From assembly GCF_041154505.1 (NCBI RefSeq), contig NZ_AP028672.1:806001-870000 (forward strand): a DNA stretch of 64,000 nucleotides, written 5' to 3'. A model generated the notes under the pieces. It did no database searches. It had not been told where the DNA came from and saw nothing but the letters and a program-made list of their open reading frames with translations. The DNA is from Acidovorax sp. A79 (GTDB taxonomy: Bacteria; Pseudomonadota; Gammaproteobacteria; Burkholderiales; Burkholderiaceae_C). Each line of letters begins with the position of its first letter. Positions within the stretch are counted from its first letter, which is position 1. This document shows, in pieces, positions 24,869 to 33,163 of the stretch. Both the position numbers and the translations under genes were made by a program.

Positions 24869-25643
24869 GAACTTGCTGCCGCTGCCCGCCTTTACCGACA
24901 ACTACATCTGGATGCTGCACAACGGCCGCCAGGCGCTCGTCGTCGACCCGGGGGATTCCGCGCCCGTGCTGCAGGCACTGCAGCAACTGGACCTGCAGTT
25001 GCAGGCCATTCTAGTCACGCACCACCACGCCGATCATGTCGGTGGCGTCGATGCCGTGCGCGACGCCACCGGCGCCACGGTGTATGGCCCCGCGCGGGAG
25101 CAGATCCCCGGGCCCCTGCACCGCCTCGCGCAGGGCGATACGGTGGACGCGCTGGGGCTGCGCTTCGAGGTCATCGACGTTCCGGGCCACACCGCCGGCC
25201 ACATCGCCTACTACTGCCGCCGCATCGACGGTGAGCCCCTGCTGTTCTGCGGCGACACGCTTTTTTCCGGCGGCTGCGGCCGGCTGTTCGAGGGCACGCC
25301 GGCCCAGATGCTGGACTCCCTGGACCAGCTGGCGGCCTTGCCCGGCAACACCCGCGTGTGCTGCACGCACGAGTACACCCTGTCCAACCTGAAATTCGCA
25401 CGGGCCGTGGAACCCGGCAACGATGCGCTGCTCCACTACAGCAGCCAGTGCGAGGCGCTGCGGGCACGCCACCAGCCCACGCTGCCTTCGCGCATGGCCC
25501 TGGAGCGAGACATCAACCCCTTCCTGCGTGTGCGCCAGCCCGCGGTGGCCCATGCCGCCCGAGGCTACGACGCGCAGGTGAATCAAGACGATGCAGTGGC
25601 GGTACTGGCCGCGCTGCGCCAATGGAAAAACGAGTTTCGATGA
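24867..25643 (+). CDS. gloB: Hydroxyacylglutathione hydrolase (glyoxalase II)
   Basis: Glyoxalase II hydrolyses S-lactoylglutathione to lactate and glutathione, completing methylglyoxal detoxification. The 258-residue protein starts with the typical [17 protein letters not shown]. It has the metal-binding THHHADH at residues 51-57, VPGHTAGHIAYY, CGDTLFSGGCGR and CTHEYTLSNLKFA, all in family order. The length is standard. The start codon overlaps the divergent methyltransferase start. The stop overlaps the mltD start (ATGA). Confidence 0.95.
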   Translation: MNLLPLPAFTDNYIWMLHNGRQALVVDPGDSAPVLQALQQLDLQLQAILVTHHHADHVGGVDAVRDATGATVYGPAREQIPGPLHRLAQGDTVDALGLRFEVIDVPGHTAGHIAYYCRRIDGEPLLFCGDTLFSGGCGRLFEGTPAQMLDSLDQLAALPGNTRVCCTHEYTLSNLKFARAVEPGNDALLHYSSQCEALRARHQPTLPSRMALERDINPFLRVRQPAVAHAARGYDAQVNQDDAVAVLAALRQWKNEFR

Positions 25644-27166
25644 AAATTTTGCACATCGCCTGCCTGGCCTGCGCGCTCTGGCTCACGGGCTGCGCCACCA
25701 CCGCGCCATCGCAGGACAGCGCAGCCGGCACCGCCCCTTCATCCTCCACCGGCGCTGCGCCCCGCACCGCCTCCCACACCCCCGTCATTCCCAACGGACC
25801 GCTGCGCCCCATCACGGCGGCGCAGGCGGCCAGCGGCGAGGTCGCATCGCTCTCCACCCCCGCCGACCTGTGGGACCGTATCCGCCGGGGCTTCGCGATG
25901 CCCGACCTGCAGCACGAACTGGTGCAGGACCGCGAGCAGTGGTACGCCACGCGCCCCGACTACATGCAGCGCATGACAGAGCGTTCGAGCAAGTACCTGT
26001 TCCACATCGTCGAGGAGCTGGAGCGGCGCGGCATGCCCACCGAGCTGGCCCTGCTGCCCTACATCGAGAGCGCGTTCAACCCCCAGGCCGTCTCCAGCGC
26101 CAAGGCGGCCGGCATGTGGCAGTTCATGCCCGCCACGGGCAACTACTTCGATCTCAAGCAGAACGCATTCCGCGATGACCGCCGCGATGTGCTCGCCTCC
26201 ACGCGCGCCGCGCTCGACTACCTGCAAAAGCTCCATGGCATGTTCGGCGACTGGCACCTGGCCCTGGCCGCCTACAACTGGGGCGAGGGCAGCGTGGGCC
26301 GGGCCATCGCCCGCAACCAGAAGCAGGGGCTGGGCACCACGTACACCGACCTCAACATGCCGGCCGAAACCCGCATGTACGTGCCCAAGCTGCAGGCCGT
26401 CAAGAACATCGTTGCCCACCCCGAGGCCTTCCGCACCGAGTTGCCGCTCATCGAGAACCACCCCTACTTCCAGACGGTGGACATCACCCACGACATCGAC
26501 GTGGCCCTGGTGGCCACGCTGGCGGGCGTGCGCGAGGAGGACTTCCGGGCGCTGAACCCCTCCTTCAACAAGCCGGTGATCCTGGCGGCCGGCACGCCGC
26601 AGATCCTGCTGCCCTGGGACAACGCCAAGGTGTTCCAGCGCAACCTCGAAGCGCGCCGCGAAGGGCAGTACGCCAGCTGGACCGTGTGGTCCGTGCCCTC
26701 CACCATGACGGTGGCCGAAGCGGCGCAGCGCGCGGGCATGAGCGAGAACGACCTGCGCAGCGTCAACAACATACCGCCCCGCATGCTGATCAAGGCGGGC
26801 TCGGCCCTCATGGTTCCGCGCTCGTCGGCCATCCGCCAGGACGTGTCGTCCCACCTGGCGGACAACGGGCAGGTCGCTTTCTCGCCGGAGATCGTCACCC
26901 GCCGCACCACCGTGCGGGCGGGCAAGGGCGAAACCGTGGCGAGCATCGCCCGCCGCTACAAGCTCGCGGCGGCCAGTGTCGCGGACTGGAACGATGTGCG
27001 CGCGACGGCCGCCTTCAAGGCAGGCCAGCAGGTCGTGGTGTATCTGCCGGTGCGGCAGGCCAGCCAGGCACGGGGCACGGTGGCGCGGGCGGGCACCGCC
27101 GCCAAGCGGCCGGCGGCCGCGCCGTCGCGCCGGGGCGGCACGCCCTCCAAGGTCAAGCGCCGCTGA
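25640..27166 (+). CDS. mltD: Membrane-bound lytic transglycosylase D-type lipoprotein
   Basis: This enzyme cleaves the glycan strands of peptidoglycan to form 1,6-anhydromuramic ends. The 508-residue protein has a lipoprotein signal ending in the lipobox LTGC with Cys18. It has an SLT catalytic domain (about residues 115-230) with the catalytic Glu in PYIESAFNPQAVSSAKAAG and the AYNWGEGSV motif. A C-terminal LysM-like segment (TVRAGKGETVASIARRYKL) is for wall binding, and a basic tail closes the protein. A second LysM-like region may lie near residue 355. The start overlaps the gloB stop as ATGA. Confidence 0.92.
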   Translation: MKILHIACLACALWLTGCATTAPSQDSAAGTAPSSSTGAAPRTASHTPVIPNGPLRPITAAQAASGEVASLSTPADLWDRIRRGFAMPDLQHELVQDREQWYATRPDYMQRMTERSSKYLFHIVEELERRGMPTELALLPYIESAFNPQAVSSAKAAGMWQFMPATGNYFDLKQNAFRDDRRDVLASTRAALDYLQKLHGMFGDWHLALAAYNWGEGSVGRAIARNQKQGLGTTYTDLNMPAETRMYVPKLQAVKNIVAHPEAFRTELPLIENHPYFQTVDITHDIDVALVATLAGVREEDFRALNPSFNKPVILAAGTPQILLPWDNAKVFQRNLEARREGQYASWTVWSVPSTMTVAEAAQRAGMSENDLRSVNNIPPRMLIKAGSALMVPRSSAIRQDVSSHLADNGQVAFSPEIVTRRTTVRAGKGETVASIARRYKLAAASVADWNDVRATAAFKAGQQVVVYLPVRQASQARGTVARAGTAAKRPAAAPSRRGGTPSKVKRR

Positions 27167-27209
27167 AAAGCCCCTGAAAGGGCAGCGCGGACAGAGGCGC
27201 CCGCCCGCC

Positions 27210-27362
27210 TCAGAACTTCAGCGTGTGCATGCCCAGCAGCCCCAGGATGCCCATGATGATGAGGTACAGCGCCACGATGGTGCTGAGCAGGCGGGGCATG
27301 ACCAGGATGAGGATGCCCGCGATCAGGGAGACAAGCGGGCCGATGCTGAGGGTGAACGTCAT
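27210..27362 (-). CDS. DUF3096 small membrane protein (50 residues)
   Basis: This short ORF encodes 50 residues with two hydrophobic helices separated by a Pro-Arg turn: LVSLIAGILILVMPRLLS and IVALYLIIMGILGLLG. The pattern matches DUF3096, a family of tiny proteobacterial inner membrane proteins of unknown role. AGGA lies 8-9 nt before the ATG at 27362. It converges on mltD and stands alone. Confidence 0.8.
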   Translation of the reverse strand: MTFTLSIGPLVSLIAGILILVMPRLLSTIVALYLIIMGILGLLGMHTLKF

Positions 27363-27531
27363 GGAGCGATCCTTGGTGGAGGGGTGAGTGGTATGCCGAG
27401 GCTACGGCCAACCGGACGCCGACGAATGTAAGCCATCTTCCCGACCCGGATGCCGCAGGCGCCACACGGAATGGGCGGCCTCACTTCATGTCTCCAGCGC
27501 CCGGCCCCCGCCCCACGGCAACGGCCGCCGC

Positions 27532-27551
27532 AAAGCGCCTCCGAGAGGCGC
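27532..27551 (-). terminator. Hairpin after the substrate-binding protein gene
   Basis: On the minus strand GCGCCTC, a TCG loop and GAGGCGC are followed by only three T residues. It lies 11 nt downstream of the stop codon. It is probably a weak terminator. Confidence 0.5.
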
Positions 27552-27561
27552 CGCCGCACGT

Positions 27562-28614
27562 TCAGACGCTGAATTTCTGGCGCGCCTTGCGCACGAAGTC
27601 GTTGGTGTAGGTGCGCGCCAGCTCCACCTTGAAATCCCCCAGCTCGGGGTGCACGCGCGCCAGCACGCGCAGCGCCGTGGCCGCGCCGTCGTCGGGCATC
27701 ACCCCGTTGGGCGAGTAGGTTTCCCGCACGCGGCTGAAGGCGGCCAGGTACAGCCCCCGGTCGCCCATCAGGTAGCCCGCGGGCACGGCCTTGACAAGGT
27801 CGGCAGGGGCCGCGGTCTGCAGCCACTTGAGGGCGTGCACGATGCCGTTGGCCAGCGCCTGGGCCTGGGCGGCGTTCTTTTGCAGGAAGGCCTGCGGCGC
27901 GTAGAGGCAGCTGGCGGGCATCGCGCCGCCGAACATCTCCTGCGCGGCCTTGAGCGAGCGCATGTCGGCCGTGATGCGGGTGTCCGCCTTCTGCTCCAGC
28001 AGCGTCATGATCGGGTCGGCATGGCACAGCGCATGCACCTGGCCGGAGCGCAGCGCATTCATCGCGGCCATGCCGGAGCCCACGCCGACAAAGGCCACAT
28101 CGCGCGGGCCCAGGCCCGCGCGCGCCAGCACCAGGCTGGCCGCCAGGTGCGTGGACGACCCCGCGGACGACACCCCGATGCGCCGCCCCTGCAGGTCGCC
28201 GAGATCCTTGTAGGCCGGCAGCGACCGCAGCGAGACCCCCAGTGCCAGCTGGGGCGCGCGCCCCTGCACCACCAGCGACCGGAACGCCTGGCCCCGCACC
28301 TGCTGGCGGATGGTGTGCTCGAAGGCGCCGGCACAGACATCGGCCGCGCCCTCCTGCACCGCCTGCAGCGCCAGCGCGCCGGCCGAGAAATCGCGCACCG
28401 TCACGTCCAGCCCCTCGGCGCGGAAATAGCCCAGCTGGACAGCGAGCGCCAGCGGCAGGTGGTAGAGCACGCCCTGCCCGCCCACGGCGATCGTGACATT
28501 GCCCAGTGCCGCGCCTTCAGCCTGTGCCCGCACGGCAGCCGGCGCGAACACCGCGGCCGCCGACAGGGCGGACACGGCACCAAAGGCGCGGCGGGTGAGC
28601 AAGGGGCGGGTCAT
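27562..28614 (-). CDS. NMT1/SsuA-type ABC substrate-binding protein with Tat-like signal
   Basis: The 350-residue periplasmic protein has an N-terminal LTRRAFGAVSALSAAAVFAP, which looks like a twin-arginine signal. A type II periplasmic-binding fold of the NMT1/THI5/SsuA/TauA group follows, with VTIAVGGQGVLYHLPLALAVQLGYFRAEGLDV-type opening (about residues 40-72) and IGVSSAGSSTHLAASLVL. Family members bind nitrate, sulfonates, taurine or pyrimidines. The ligand here is unknown. No permease or ATPase gene is adjacent, so it is an orphan. A palindrome shared with the PilJ-type gene lies 22 nt upstream (28636-28650). Confidence 0.83.
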   Translation of the reverse strand: MTRPLLTRRAFGAVSALSAAAVFAPAAVRAQAEGAALGNVTIAVGGQGVLYHLPLALAVQLGYFRAEGLDVTVRDFSAGALALQAVQEGAADVCAGAFEHTIRQQVRGQAFRSLVVQGRAPQLALGVSLRSLPAYKDLGDLQGRRIGVSSAGSSTHLAASLVLARAGLGPRDVAFVGVGSGMAAMNALRSGQVHALCHADPIMTLLEQKADTRITADMRSLKAAQEMFGGAMPASCLYAPQAFLQKNAAQAQALANGIVHALKWLQTAAPADLVKAVPAGYLMGDRGLYLAAFSRVRETYSPNGVMPDDGAATALRVLARVHPELGDFKVELARTYTNDFVRKARQKFSV

Positions 28615-28635
28615 GGCAATCCGGAAAAGTATCGA

Positions 28636-28650
28636 TGCTGCATTGCAACA
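28636..28650. promoter_or_regulatory. Near-palindrome TGCTGC-N3-GCAACA
   Basis: This is the second copy of the site at 13915-13929, with one mismatch between arms. It lies between the substrate-binding protein start (28614) and its likely promoter. The same N3 (ATT/AAT) core is kept. Confidence 0.45.
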
Positions 28651-28785
28651 ATCGTGCCGCAGAGCGGGCCAGCCCGCATCAGGGGGATTCCCAGCGGGTT
28701 TCTACGTACCAGGGTCGAAAAACAGGGGCGCCGGCCCCGGGCGAACCGGCCGTCCTGGCCCTTTGCAAGCCAGGCGCGGCGCGGG

Positions 28786-29211
28786 TCAGCGGTAGCCGAC
28801 GAACAGGATGGCGATGTTGACCAGAAACGCCCCGGCCCAGATCGCGCTGCGCACGGTGGGCATGTCGGAAACGTACATCATGATGTAGAAGATGCGCAAC
28901 ATGACATACAAAAATGCCAGGATGTCCAGCAATGTCTGCCCCGCCCCCAGCAGGTGCGCAATGATCACGGCGCCGATGAAGAACGGCAGTGCCTCGAAGC
29001 TGTTGGCCTGCGCCGCATTGGCGCGGGCCCGCCAGTCGGTCTGACGGGCCATCCAGGCGCGGGGGTCCCGGTTGTCGAAGCCCCCGTCCTTGCGCGGCTT
29101 GCCGAAGCTGCCGCTCTTGGCCAGCCAGGCACAGGCGATGGGAAGCAGTGCCGCGATCAGCACGCACCAGTAGGCCACTGTGAACCGTGCGACATGCATG
29201 GTGGTATTCAT
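28786..29211 (-). CDS. MAPEG family membrane protein
   Basis: The 141-residue protein has four hydrophobic helices and the MAPEG-type segments FDNRDPRAWMARQTDWRARANAAQANSFEALP (read in two parts, about residues 45-76) and LYVMLRIFYIMMYV. Bacterial MAPEG proteins are related to glutathione-dependent eicosanoid enzymes, and many are uncharacterised. The conserved Arg-Ala-x-x-Ala-x-x-Asn-x-x-Glu pattern is present. ATG 29211 has AAGGC upstream. A TTG six bases earlier is less likely. A family A repeat lies upstream. Confidence 0.85.
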   Translation of the reverse strand: MNTTMHVARFTVAYWCVLIAALLPIACAWLAKSGSFGKPRKDGGFDNRDPRAWMARQTDWRARANAAQANSFEALPFFIGAVIIAHLLGAGQTLLDILAFLYVMLRIFYIMMYVSDMPTVRSAIWAGAFLVNIAILFVGYR

Positions 29212-29228
29212 TTTCAAGCCTTTTCGGG

Positions 29229-29280
29229 CCCCAGCGCTTTATAGATAAGCGCTGGCAGCTATTAAATTGTGAGTATTCTA
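29229..29280 (-). repeat. Family A palindromic repeat between the MAPEG and recR genes
   Basis: CCAGCGCTT, a short spacer ATAGAT and AAGCGCTGGCAGCTATT make a near-perfect copy with AT-rich flanks. It lies between the recR stop and the MAPEG start, both on the minus strand. Confidence 0.8.
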
Positions 29281-29311
29281 GCCGCCGTGGCGCCCTTTTT
29301 CCACGCAGGGC

Positions 29312-29902
29312 CTAGCGGCGGTCCACCAGCGCATGCGCAATCGTGCCCAGGTCCACATATTCCAGTTCGCTGCCCACGGGCACGCCGCGCGCCAGCCGCG
29401 TCACGTGCAGCCCCCGGCTCTTGAGCGCCTCGCTGATCACATGGGCCGTGGCCTCGCCTTCGGCATTGAAATTGGTCGCCAGGATGACCTCCTGCACCGT
29501 GCCATCGGTGGCGCGGCCCATGAGTTTCTGCAGGCCGATCTCCTTGGGGCCGATGCCGTCGAGCGGGCTCAGGCGCCCCATGAGCACGAAGTACAGCCCC
29601 TTGAACGCCCCCGTGCGCTCCAGCGCCGCCTGGTCGGCCGGCGTCTCCACCACGCACAGCCGCGTGGCGTCGCGCGCAGGGTCCAGGCAGGTGCCGCACA
29701 CCTCGGCCTCGGTGAACGTGTGGCAGCGCGCGCAATGGTGCACGGTGCCCACCGCCTCGCCCAGCGCCCGCGACAGCGCCAGCGCCCCCTCCCGGTCATG
29801 CTGCAGCAGATGGAACGCCATGCGCTGCGCAGACTTCACTCCCACCCCCGGCAACCGGCGCAGCGCCTGGATCAAGACATCAAGGGAATCGGAAGCAGAC
29901 AT
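29312..29902 (-). CDS. recR: Recombination mediator RecR
   Basis: RecR, with RecO and RecF, loads RecA onto single-stranded gaps. The 196-residue protein has an N-terminal helix-hairpin-helix ([20 protein letters not shown]), a C4 zinc finger ([16 protein letters not shown]) and a Toprim domain ([17 protein letters not shown] and [14 protein letters not shown]). The ATG at 29902 gives the standard length. It follows ybaB and dnaX on the minus strand, the widely conserved dnaX-ybaB-recR order. Confidence 0.96.
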   Translation of the reverse strand: MSASDSLDVLIQALRRLPGVGVKSAQRMAFHLLQHDREGALALSRALGEAVGTVHHCARCHTFTEAEVCGTCLDPARDATRLCVVETPADQAALERTGAFKGLYFVLMGRLSPLDGIGPKEIGLQKLMGRATDGTVQEVILATNFNAEGEATAHVISEALKSRGLHVTRLARGVPVGSELEYVDLGTIAHALVDRR

Positions 29903-30060
29903 GCAGGTATTGGTTTTCAAAAACTCCGCCCTCAAGGGCGTAGCGAGCGGGATCAGCTGCCAGGCGGCCGGAGCGCAGGAACCGCAGCGTACTTCCTGTA
30001 CGTGAGGCTTGCGAGCACCGCCCAACGACGCAGATGGCCCGCCCCGCTCGGCAGCCAGCC

Positions 30061-30393
30061 TCAGAAGGGGAATTTCATGCCGCCGGGGAGGCCTGGCATG
30101 CCTTGCGTCAGCTTGCCCATCTTCTCCGCCGAAGTCTCCTCTGCCTTGCGCACCGCCGCATTGAACGCCGCAGCCACCAGGTCTTCGAGCATGTCCTTGT
30201 CTTCGGCCAGCAGGCTCGGGTCGATGGTGATGCGCTTGACGTCGTGCTTGCAGGTCATCAGCACCTTCACCAGGCCGGCACCCGATTCACCTTCCACCTC
30301 GATGAAGGCCAGCTCGTCCTGCGCCTTCTTGAGGTTGTCCTGCATCGCCTGGGCTTGCTTCATGAGACCGGCGAGTTGTCCTTTGTTGAACAT
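30061..30393 (-). CDS. YbaB/EbfC family nucleoid-associated protein
   Basis: The 110-residue protein begins with [21 protein letters not shown] and continues through the helical dimer domain with [19 protein letters not shown]. It ends with the Gly/Met-Pro-rich [10 protein letters not shown] typical of YbaB. The family forms DNA-binding dimers encoded between dnaX and recR. AAGGAAA precedes the ATG at 30393. The 228-nt gap upstream to dnaX holds a family B repeat and no gene. Confidence 0.95.
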   Translation of the reverse strand: MFNKGQLAGLMKQAQAMQDNLKKAQDELAFIEVEGESGAGLVKVLMTCKHDVKRITIDPSLLAEDKDMLEDLVAAAFNAAVRKAEETSAEKMGKLTQGMPGLPGGMKFPF

Positions 30394-30532
30394 GGTGTGT
30401 TTCCTTTGCTTCTTTCTGGTTGATCGATTCCCACGAAGGGACAGAGATTCGGTATCCGAGATGCACGGTATTGTGCTGTGCAATGTCAGCGGCCGTCGAA
30501 ACTGGCACACCCCAATCCAGTGCACTCGTGGA

Positions 30533-30616
30533 GCTGGCCGTGCCAGGCCACCGAGTGCGTCCGCCTCCCGCGAAGCGAGAGAGGGGGAAGGCGCCGAAGG
30601 CGACTCAGGGGGAGCT
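30533..30616 (-). repeat. Family B hairpin repeat after dnaX
   Basis: On the minus strand the copy starts 6 nt after the dnaX stop with CTCCCCCTGAGTCGCC. TTCGGCGCCTTCCCCC follows, with later GGTGGCCTGGC and GGCCAGCTCCAC arms. The order of blocks is the same as in the copy after rho. Confidence 0.7.
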
Positions 30617-30621
30617 TCATC

Positions 30622-32589
30622 TCACGCAGGCTTGATGCTGCCCGGCACGATTCTCGCGCCGTAGTCGCGCATCAGCGATTGCACATAGGGGTCGTTGTTC
30701 ACGATCTCTTCGGCGCGGCGCTGGCGCTCGGCAGCGGCGGCCGCATTGCGGCGGGCCGGGCTGTCGATGACATTGCCCACCTCCACACTGATCTGGGTGG
30801 CGTGCCCCGCGGCCTCCAGCGCGGTGCGCAGGCGCTCGCGGGCGGTGGGCTGATTGAGCGACTCGCGCTCCACGCGCAGCAGCCAGTGGCCACCGTCGCG
30901 CGCCACCAGCTGCGACTGCAGGGCCAGCTCACGCACCAGCGCGGTGATCGATTCCGCCGCCACCATCTGCTGCACGGTGGCATGCCAGACATCGCCCTCC
31001 TCGGTGGGCGTGTAGCGCGCGGAAACAGGCGCGGGGGCCGAAAGCGGCAGCGGTTGCAGCCGCTCCCCGGGTTCGGGCGTCTCGCGCACCGGAATCGCTA
31101 CGAATTCAGGAGCACCCTGCGCATGCGGGGACTGCGCTGGGGGCCGATTTCGCTCAAACCGATCGGACGTGCGCACCGGCAGCGCGGTGGCGGCCGAGGG
31201 GGCAGGCGCCGCGGCGCCCGGCTCGTCCGAGCCCGGCCAGGGAGGTGGCTCGGAGGCATCGGCGGATTCTGGTGAAGGGGCGTCTTGCGCCAACGCCGGG
31301 GCCACGGCGGGCTCCGGCGAAGCCGCCGGCACCTGGGGAGGTGGCGCGGCGGCCAGGGCCGGGGGAACCACGGGTGCCGGCATGGCGGCATCCGCCGCCG
31401 CGGGCACCGCGGAAACCGCCGGTGGCGGGCCAGAAGACGCCGCTTCAGGCCGCGTCAGAGTTTTTTTTTCAGCCGTTTCGCCCGAAGGCTTGAACGCCAG
31501 CAAGCGCAGCAGCACCATGGTCAGCGCCGCATACTCATCGGGCGCCAGGCCCAGTTCGCCGCGCCCGTGCAGGCACAGGCTGTAGAGCAGCTGGGTTTCG
31601 TCGGCGGGCATCAGGCCGGCAAGCCGGGCCGTTTCCACCGCCTCGGGGTCGTCGGCATCCACGGCAGCCGCCATCTGCGGCACGGCCTGGAACACGGCCA
31701 TGCGCTGCAGCACGGCGCTCATCTCTTCCAGCGTGGAAGCGGCAGACAGGCCATTGAGGCGCAGCGTGTCCGAGGTTTCCACCACCGTCTTGCCATCGCC
31801 ACGGGCCAGCGCGTCGATGAGGCGAAACACGTAGGAGCGGTCCACCGCGCCCAGCATCTGGCGCACGGCGGCCTCCTGCAGCTGGCCGCTGCCAAAGGCG
31901 ATGGCCTGGTCGGTGAGCGACAGCGCATCGCGCATGGAGCCACGCGCCGCGCGCGAGAGCAGGCGCAGCGCCGGGGGCTCGGCCGGCACGTTCTCCGACG
32001 CCAGCACCTGCGTGAGGTGCGACAGCACGGTCTCCGGCGCCATGGGGCGCAGGTTGAACTGCAGGCAGCGCGAAAGGACGGTGACCGGCACCTTCTGCGG
32101 GTCGGTCGTGGCGAGCACGAACTTGAGGTACTCGGGCGGCTCTTCCAGCGTCTTGAGCATGGCGTTGAACGCCGTGTTCGTGAGCATGTGCACTTCGTCG
32201 ATCATGAAGACCTTGAAGCGGCCCTGCACCGGCTTGTAGACGGCCTGTTCCAGCAGGCTCTGCACCTCGTCCACGCCCCGGTTGGAGGCCGCGTCGAGCT
32301 CGGTGTAGTCCGGAAACCGGCCACTGTCGATATCGGTGCAGGCCGCGCACACGCCACACGGCGTGGCGGTGATGCCGCCCTGCCCATCGGGCCCCTGGCA
32401 GTTGAGCGACTTGGCCAGGATGCGCGACACCGTCGTCTTGCCCACGCCCCGCGTCCCGGTGAACAGGTAGGCATGGTGCAGCCGCTGCTGGGTGAGCGCA
32501 TTGGTCAGGGCCTGCACCACGTGCTCCTGCCCCACCATTTCGGTGAAATTGCGGGGGCGGTACTTGCGGGCGAGCACGAGATAGGACAT
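30622..32589 (-). CDS. dnaX: DNA polymerase III tau subunit, with a candidate gamma-producing slippage site
   Basis: DnaX is the clamp-loader ATPase and the polymerase organiser. The 655-residue protein starts MSYLVLARKYRPRNF. It has Walker A GTRGVGKTTVS (about residue 45), a C4 zinc module around CGVCAAC, DEVHML and the LATTDPQKVP sensor. A Pro/Ala-rich linker follows from about residue 380, then a C-terminal tau domain. At codons 374-377 (GAA AAA AAA ACT; 31459-31470) there is a run of nine A residues. A -1 shift, or one extra A in the mRNA, gives Asn-Ser-Asp-Ala-Ala-stop after Lys376, a 381-residue gamma-like product. It leads the dnaX-ybaB-recR cluster. Confidence 0.97.
   Translation of the reverse strand: MSYLVLARKYRPRNFTEMVGQEHVVQALTNALTQQRLHHAYLFTGTRGVGKTTVSRILAKSLNCQGPDGQGGITATPCGVCAACTDIDSGRFPDYTELDAASNRGVDEVQSLLEQAVYKPVQGRFKVFMIDEVHMLTNTAFNAMLKTLEEPPEYLKFVLATTDPQKVPVTVLSRCLQFNLRPMAPETVLSHLTQVLASENVPAEPPALRLLSRAARGSMRDALSLTDQAIAFGSGQLQEAAVRQMLGAVDRSYVFRLIDALARGDGKTVVETSDTLRLNGLSAASTLEEMSAVLQRMAVFQAVPQMAAAVDADDPEAVETARLAGLMPADETQLLYSLCLHGRGELGLAPDEYAALTMVLLRLLAFKPSGETAEKKTLTRPEAASSGPPPAVSAVPAAADAAMPAPVVPPALAAAPPPQVPAASPEPAVAPALAQDAPSPESADASEPPPWPGSDEPGAAAPAPSAATALPVRTSDRFERNRPPAQSPHAQGAPEFVAIPVRETPEPGERLQPLPLSAPAPVSARYTPTEEGDVWHATVQQMVAAESITALVRELALQSQLVARDGGHWLLRVERESLNQPTARERLRTALEAAGHATQISVEVGNVIDSPARRNAAAAAERQRRAEEIVNNDPYVQSLMRDYGARIVPGSIKPA
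31459..31470 (-). promoter_or_regulatory. A9 slippage/frameshift site in dnaX
   Basis: Codons GAA AAA AAA ACT provide a slippery A-AAA-AAA heptamer within nine A residues. The -1 frame closes after five codons (TGA), and the +1 frame closes after one codon (CTC TGA). This lies at the end of domain III, where gamma subunits end in other bacteria. Confidence 0.6.
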
Positions 32590-32803
32590 GGGGGGTGATT
32601 CTAGGGCCCATGGCGTACCGGGTCTGGGTGCCGCGGCCCGCCATCCGCGAAAGCCCTGCGCCGCCCGATACCGGCTCGCGCGCCCACGCCAGACACGCCG
32701 CCCAGGGGCCGCCCCTGGCGTGGGCAACGCCGCGCTGGCGTCGTCGCCCTTTGCAATTGCAGGCCATTCGAGAGGAGTAAAAAATGGCGTCCTGTTCAGG
32801 AGG

Positions 32804-32809
32804 TAGAAT
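32804..32809 (+). promoter_or_regulatory. Likely -10 element (TAGAAT) of ffs
   Basis: TAGAAT lies about 9 nt before the predicted 5' end of the SRP RNA. The -35 region is A-rich without a clear hexamer. Confidence 0.45.
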
Positions 32810-32817
32810 CCCATCCT

Positions 32818-32912
32818 GACGGGCCTCCCCGCATGGTGAAGCGGCCAACCGGGTCAGGTGGGGAACCAAGCAGCCCTAACTGTGGAGTCAGTGCCGGGGG
32901 TAAGGCTCGTCA
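32818..32912 (+). ncRNA. ffs: Signal recognition particle RNA (4.5S)
   Basis: The conserved apical hairpin of SRP RNA is present: GGGTCAGGTGGGGAACCAAG (32861-32880), then CAGCCCTAACTGTGG and GTGCCGGGGG. The M-domain binding loop is flanked by the asymmetric AGCAGCC side. The 5' GGGCCTCCCCGC pairs with the 3' GGGGGTAAGGCTC to close the rod. The RNA binds Ffh to target membrane proteins. Length near 95 nt is inferred from pairing. It lies downstream of and divergent from dnaX. The next 250 nt (32913-33163) hold nothing I can identify. Confidence 0.88.
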
Positions 32913-33163
32913 ACTTCTCTTTTGTTGCCTGCGCGGCGTGCCCGCGAGCGGCATTCCTGGCGCGGTGTTGTCGCGCATCCCCTCCCCCACCCCGTTCGCC
33001 TTCGTGGCATGTGCTGGCTGCCTCCAGCGCGCACAGGCACGCGGCGCGAGCGCATGTCAGTCCTTTCCCACGCTGTTTTGCGGCTTTCGGGATTGCGCCG
33101 CCCCGGGCGGCAGGCGCACACTTTGTTGCATCGCTTCATCCTTTCTTTTCATCGGGTGCCGCC

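Noticed and set aside
29930..30060. Possible further dispersed repeat between ybaB and recR, with a CGTAC-N5-GTACG hairpin
   Set aside because: It looks repeat-like, but only one copy is in the window, so there is no internal evidence for a family.
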